Shown here in pieces: positions 60,420-64,000 of a stretch of DNA of 64,000 nt. The first letter of the stretch is position 1, and the number at the start of each line of letters is the position of its first letter. A program made the translations under genes and the position numbers. This DNA comes from Lacisediminihabitans changchengi (GTDB lineage Bacteria; Actinomycetota; Actinomycetes; Actinomycetales; Microbacteriaceae). Location: the NCBI RefSeq assembly GCF_016634425.1, contig NZ_JAEPES010000003.1:62001-126000 (forward strand). Reading direction: 5' to 3'. Under the pieces are notes generated by a model. That model had not been told where the DNA came from. It made no database searches and saw nothing but the letters and a program-made list of their open reading frames with translations.

Positions 60420-61961
60420 ATGACCAGACGAACCCCTGCAGCGGTGGCGCAACTCGTGAGCTGGAACGCCGAATGGCGTGGCCTCCGGGTCGCGGTTCTC
60501 GGCCTCGGGGTCACCGGGTTCTCCGTGGCCGACACGCTCGCAGAGCTTGGTGCGGAGGTGCTCGTGATCGCCGAGCGTGCGGATGTCGAGTTCACGCGCA
60601 TTCTCGATGTGCTCGGTGTGCGCTGGGTGCAGTCCGACCTCGAGCGCGAGCTCGTCGACTTCGAGCCGGAACTCGTCGTGGTGTCGCCGGGCTTCCGGCC
60701 GGATCATCCGCTGGTCGTCGCCGCGGAGTCGACCGGCGCTCCGCTCTGGGGTGACGTCGAGTTGGCGTGGCGGCTGCGCGACAAGGTGACGAACCCCGAA
60801 ACCGGTAAGCCCGCCGAGTGGATCGCCATCACGGGGACCAACGGCAAGACCACGACCACCCAGCTGACCACGGCGATGATCGCCGAGGCTGGCGGACGTG
60901 TGGTCGCCTGCGGCAACGTCGGCGTGCCCGTGCTCGACGCCATCCGCGATCCGCTCGGTTGGGACGTGCTGGTGGTCGAACTCTCCAGCTTTCAGCTGCA
61001 CTACCTCGACAGCATGTCCGCCTGGTCGGCCGTCTGCCTGAATATCGCTGAAGATCACCTCGACTGGCACGGCTCCGCGGAGGCCTACCGTGCGGCCAAG
61101 GGCAAGGTCTACCAGAACGCCCAGGCGATCTGCCTCTACAACCTGGCCGACGAGGCCACGCGGGAGCTGGTCGAAGACGCCGAGGTGGTGGAGGGATGCC
61201 GCGCGGTCGGTTTCGGCCTCGGGGCCCCCGGTCCCAGCGACCTCGGCATCATCGACGGCATCCTGATCGACCGGGCGTTCCACGATGACCGCCACCACAC
61301 GGCGCTGGAGATAACGACCGTTCACGACCTCGTGGCGTCGGGCCTGGCCTCTCCACATATGACGGCCAACGTGCTGGCGGCCGCGGCGCTCGCGCGTTCG
61401 GCCGGGGTCACCATCGAACAGATCCGCGCCGCACTTGCAGCCTTCCGGCTCGACGCGCACCGCACCGAGACCATCGTCGAGGCAGACGGCATCCGCTGGG
61501 TCGACGATTCCAAGGCAACCAACCCGCACGCGGCGCAGGCGGCGCTGTCGGCCTTCCCGTCGATCGTCTGGGTCGTCGGCGGGCTGTTCAAGGGGGTGGA
61601 TGTCGACGCTCTCGTCGCCGCGAACGTGCGCAGACTGCGGGCCGCCGTGGTGATCGGCACCGACCGTCAACCGGTGATCGAAGCGTTCACGCGACACGCG
61701 CCCGAACTCCCCGTGTTCGAGGTCGCCACCACTGACACTGAAGAGGTGATGCCGAGCGCCGTGCGGCTGGCTGCGCGGGTTGCGCGGGCCGGCGACACGG
61801 TACTTCTCGCCCCGGCGGCGGCATCCATGGATCAATTCACCGACTACGCCGATCGCGGTGTGCGATTCGCCGAGGCGGTCAGACGGCTCGGAACAGCAGG
61901 CACGGCAACGGGAGGAACCACGGATGACGACGAGCATTCCGCGCCCCCGACGGACGCCTGA
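60420..61961 (+). CDS. murD: UDP-MurNAc-alanine D-glutamate ligase MurD
   Basis: 513 aa. N-terminal Rossmann-like VAVLGLGVTGFSVADTL, ATP motif ITGTNGKTTTTQL, NIAEDHLDWHGSAEAY and WVDDSKATNPHA. It adds D-glutamate to UDP-MurNAc-L-Ala. The start ATG is within the family's usual distance of the first strand. Its last 38 bases overlap the ftsW start in another frame, a longer overlap than elsewhere in the cluster. Confidence 0.94.
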   Translation: MTRRTPAAVAQLVSWNAEWRGLRVAVLGLGVTGFSVADTLAELGAEVLVIAERADVEFTRILDVLGVRWVQSDLERELVDFEPELVVVSPGFRPDHPLVVAAESTGAPLWGDVELAWRLRDKVTNPETGKPAEWIAITGTNGKTTTTQLTTAMIAEAGGRVVACGNVGVPVLDAIRDPLGWDVLVVELSSFQLHYLDSMSAWSAVCLNIAEDHLDWHGSAEAYRAAKGKVYQNAQAICLYNLADEATRELVEDAEVVEGCRAVGFGLGAPGPSDLGIIDGILIDRAFHDDRHHTALEITTVHDLVASGLASPHMTANVLAAAALARSAGVTIEQIRAALAAFRLDAHRTETIVEADGIRWVDDSKATNPHAAQAALSAFPSIVWVVGGLFKGVDVDALVAANVRRLRAAVVIGTDRQPVIEAFTRHAPELPVFEVATTDTEEVMPSAVRLAARVARAGDTVLLAPAAASMDQFTDYADRGVRFAEAVRRLGTAGTATGGTTDDDEHSAPPTDA

Positions 61962-63237
61962 GCCGCCTCGATCGCAGCCCGCGCCTCGATCGGAGCCCGG
62001 CCGGCAGCCGTCCAGCGGCCCGGCCGCCATCGTTCGGGTGAAGAAGATCTTCGCCGCGGAAACGGGAAACTACTTCCTCGTTCTCGGCGCCACGCTGTTC
62101 CTGGTGGTCTTCGGCCTCATCATGGTGCTGTCGTCGTCGGCGGTGGAGTCGTTGACCGCAACCGGCGGTTCGTTCGGAGGATTTCTCCGTCAGGGATCCT
62201 TCGCCCTCGTCGGCATCCCACTGATGCTGTTCGCGGCTCGGCGCTCCGCGGTCTTCTGGAAGAAGTGGGCCGGGATCATCATGATCGCCGCGATCGGACT
62301 CCAACTCCTCGTGTTCATGCCTGGCATCGGCTTCGCTGTCGGCGGTAACCGCAACTGGATCCACATCGGTAGCTTCACCGCTCAGCCCTCCGAGCTGATC
62401 AAGGTGGCGCTGGTGGTCTGGATCTCGCTGACGCTCGCAAAAAAGCGGGACAGCTTCGACAACTGGCGTGAACTCATCGTTCCGCTGGTTCCGGTCGCGG
62501 GCGCCGCAATCGGTCTGGTGCTGCTCGGTGGCGACCTCGGCACCGTGATCATCCTCGCCGCCATCGTGTTCGGCGCACTGTTCTTCGCCGGTATCAAACT
62601 GCGCTTTCTCGCTGCACCGGTGATCGTGCTCGGTTTCCTCGGTCTGATTGCCGCCTTCGCCACGGGCTCCCGGCAGGACCGCATCGGTCAGTTCCTCAAC
62701 GGGTGCAAGTCGGACGCGGCCCAGGCCTGCTGGCAGACCGTCCACGGCTGGTGGGCACTGGCATCCGGCGGCTTTTTCGGGGTGGGTCTCGGCAACTCCA
62801 AGCTGAAGTGGTCGTGGATTCCCGAGGCAGACAACGACTTCATTTTCGCGGTGATCGGCGAGGAGCTCGGCCTGCTCGGCGCGATCCTGGTGCTGGCCCT
62901 GTTCATCGTGCTCGCGATCGGCTTCGTCCGGATCATCCGCGCCAACCGCGACCCCTTCGCCAAGGTCGCTGTGAGCGCGGTCATGGTGTGGATCATCGGG
63001 CAGGCATTCATCAACATCGCGGTGGTGCTCGGCATCTTGCCGGTGCTCGGCGTTCCCCTTCCCCTGATCTCCGCGGGAGGCTCGTCGTTGGTCACCACGC
63101 TCATTGCGATCGGGATCGTGCTCTCCTTCGCCCGGTACGCGCCGGAGCGACAGACCGCTCCGGCAGTGGCCGTTGGCGCCCGTCGGCCGTCTGACAGTCG
63201 CCCGTCTGGGCGTCGCCCATCTGGACAACAGAGATGA
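61924..63237 (+). CDS. ftsW: Peptidoglycan polymerase FtsW (SEDS)
   Basis: 437 aa. About 40 basic/Pro-rich cytoplasmic residues, then some 10 transmembrane helices. SEDS motifs: GGNRNWIHIGSFTAQPSELIK, GGDLGTVIILAAIVFGALFFAG, and WIPEADNDFIFAVIGEELGLLG. The large extracellular loop has two cysteines (NGCKSDAAQACWQ) that could form a disulfide. It polymerises lipid II at the septum with FtsI. GGGAGG lies 8-13 bp before ATG 61924, inside murD; the stop overlaps murG. Confidence 0.94.
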   Translation: MTTSIPRPRRTPEPPRSQPAPRSEPGRQPSSGPAAIVRVKKIFAAETGNYFLVLGATLFLVVFGLIMVLSSSAVESLTATGGSFGGFLRQGSFALVGIPLMLFAARRSAVFWKKWAGIIMIAAIGLQLLVFMPGIGFAVGGNRNWIHIGSFTAQPSELIKVALVVWISLTLAKKRDSFDNWRELIVPLVPVAGAAIGLVLLGGDLGTVIILAAIVFGALFFAGIKLRFLAAPVIVLGFLGLIAAFATGSRQDRIGQFLNGCKSDAAQACWQTVHGWWALASGGFFGVGLGNSKLKWSWIPEADNDFIFAVIGEELGLLGAILVLALFIVLAIGFVRIIRANRDPFAKVAVSAVMVWIIGQAFINIAVVLGILPVLGVPLPLISAGGSSLVTTLIAIGIVLSFARYAPERQTAPAVAVGARRPSDSRPSGRRPSGQQR

Positions 63238-64000
63238 CTCGCTACCTGCTCGCGGGCGGTGGTACGGCCGGCCACGTCAATCCGCTGCTGGCCGTGGCGG
63301 ATCGACTGAGTGCCGTGCACCCCGACTCCGAGGTGCTCGTGCTCGGCACCCTCGAGGGCCTCGAGGCGAGACTAGTTCCGCAGCGCGGCTACGAATTGGT
63401 GACGATCGCACGCGTGGTGTTTCCCCGTCGGCCGAATGCGGCGGCGCTCAGATTTCCGCGCGCATTTCGGGACAGCGTCGCGGACATCCGTCGGATCATC
63501 GTCGAGCGCAAGATCGACGCGCTTGTCGGCTTCGGGGGCTACGTGTCGGGCCCGGCCTATGTCGCGGCCTGGCGCGAGAAGATCCCGCTGGTGGTGCACG
63601 AAGCGAATACCCGCCCTGGCATTGCGAACCGACTCGGTGCTGTCTTGACCACACACGTGGGAACCGCGTTTCGCCGAACCCGCCTGCTGCATTCGCGCCT
63701 GGTCGGCATGCCGCTGCGGCGCGAGATCGAAGAGCTGGATCGCGCGGCGTCTCGCACCGAGGCGATCCGCGCTTTCGGACTCGATCCCCGCAAACCCGTG
63801 CTGCTCATCACCGGTGGATCGCAGGGTGCCATGGCGATCAACGAAACGATCTGGAAGGCCGCGGCGTCTGTACTCGGGGCGGGCTGGCAGATCCTCCATA
63901 TCGCCGGCGCGCGCTGGGAGCGACTGAACTCCGACCTCGTCGGCTACCAGATTCTGCAGTACTCCGATCGCATGGACCTCGCTCTCGCCGCCGCGGATTT
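63234..64000 (+). CDS. murG: GlcNAc transferase MurG, cut by the window edge
   Basis: The first ~255 codons are visible. YLLAGGGTAGHVNPLLAVAD is the lipid-I/membrane-binding glycine-rich loop, VGFGGYVSGPAYVAAW follows, then VVHEANTRPGIANRL and the second-domain GGSQGAMAINE, which binds UDP-GlcNAc. It adds GlcNAc to lipid I to make lipid II. ATGA overlap with ftsW. The gene continues past position 64000. Confidence 0.95.
   Translation, partial: MTRYLLAGGGTAGHVNPLLAVADRLSAVHPDSEVLVLGTLEGLEARLVPQRGYELVTIARVVFPRRPNAAALRFPRAFRDSVADIRRIIVERKIDALVGFGGYVSGPAYVAAWREKIPLVVHEANTRPGIANRLGAVLTTHVGTAFRRTRLLHSRLVGMPLRREIEELDRAASRTEAIRAFGLDPRKPVLLITGGSQGAMAINETIWKAAASVLGAGWQILHIAGARWERLNSDLVGYQILQYSDRMDLALAAAD

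Overview
The window looks like chromosomal DNA from a high-GC Gram-positive bacterium, most likely of the actinobacterial family Microbacteriaceae. The support is a mycothione reductase, a PgsA-GarA-FtsR(MerR)-MerR cluster, a PASTA-type serine/threonine kinase beside an Rv2175c-like DNA-binding protein, a class II DAHP synthase, a MraZ-led division/cell-wall cluster, frequent GTG starts with ATGA stop/start overlaps, and an extragenic palindrome of a type I know from this family. No rRNA, tRNA, CRISPR array, transposase or prophage gene was seen.

Layout. 1-8.9 kb holds mixed housekeeping and accessory genes: a zinc-ribbon DUF2256/DUF3253 protein, a methyltransferase, a glutaredoxin-like protein, a 5'-3' exonuclease, a PLP decarboxylase, a GmrSD-like DUF262/DUF1524 protein, a probable Fe(II)/2-oxoglutarate oxygenase behind an iron-box-like site, a degenerate AlkD-like protein and a PhnB/VOC protein. 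8.9-18.8 kb is a catabolic island. It has a FadR-type regulator, a threonate-dehydrogenase-like enzyme, an aldo/keto reductase, an Asp/Glu-racemase-family protein, a DUF1537 acid-sugar kinase, a complete ribose-type ABC importer, an NAD-dependent epimerase/dehydrogenase and an RbsD that is frameshifted in this sequence. Together these suggest uptake and oxidation/phosphorylation of a small acid sugar or a related sugar. 18.9-30.7 kb carries an MFS exporter, glucose-6-phosphate dehydrogenase, a flavin oxidoreductase, a VOC protein, an F420/FMN-type reductase, a TetR regulator, a soluble Ser/Thr kinase with a GAF-like tail, a yeast-type cytosine deaminase with its NCS1 permease, an S4 RNA-binding protein, a leucine-rich-repeat-variant protein and a DUF1295 membrane protein.

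30.8-41.2 kb is core actinobacterial: PgsA-like synthase, GarA, two MerR regulators, a ParA ATPase, pyruvate carboxylase, a second MinD/ParA-like ATPase, mycothione reductase and peptide deformylase. 41.2-51.6 kb has long-chain acyl-CoA ligase, ROK glucokinase, PlsC, DAHP synthase, a PknL-like PASTA kinase, a LysM cell-wall protein, the Rv2175c-like protein and a polyprenyl diphosphate synthase.

51.6-64 kb is a DUF3040 membrane protein followed by mraZ-rsmH-ftsL-ftsI-murE-murF-mraY-murD-ftsW-murG, tightly packed and cut by the window edge inside murG. MraZ-type GTGGAG repeats at 10-bp spacing precede it. The best leads are the acid-sugar island with its shared promoter motif, the frameshifted rbsD, the iron-box oxygenase gene, and a 41-bp exact duplication of part of the exonuclease gene.
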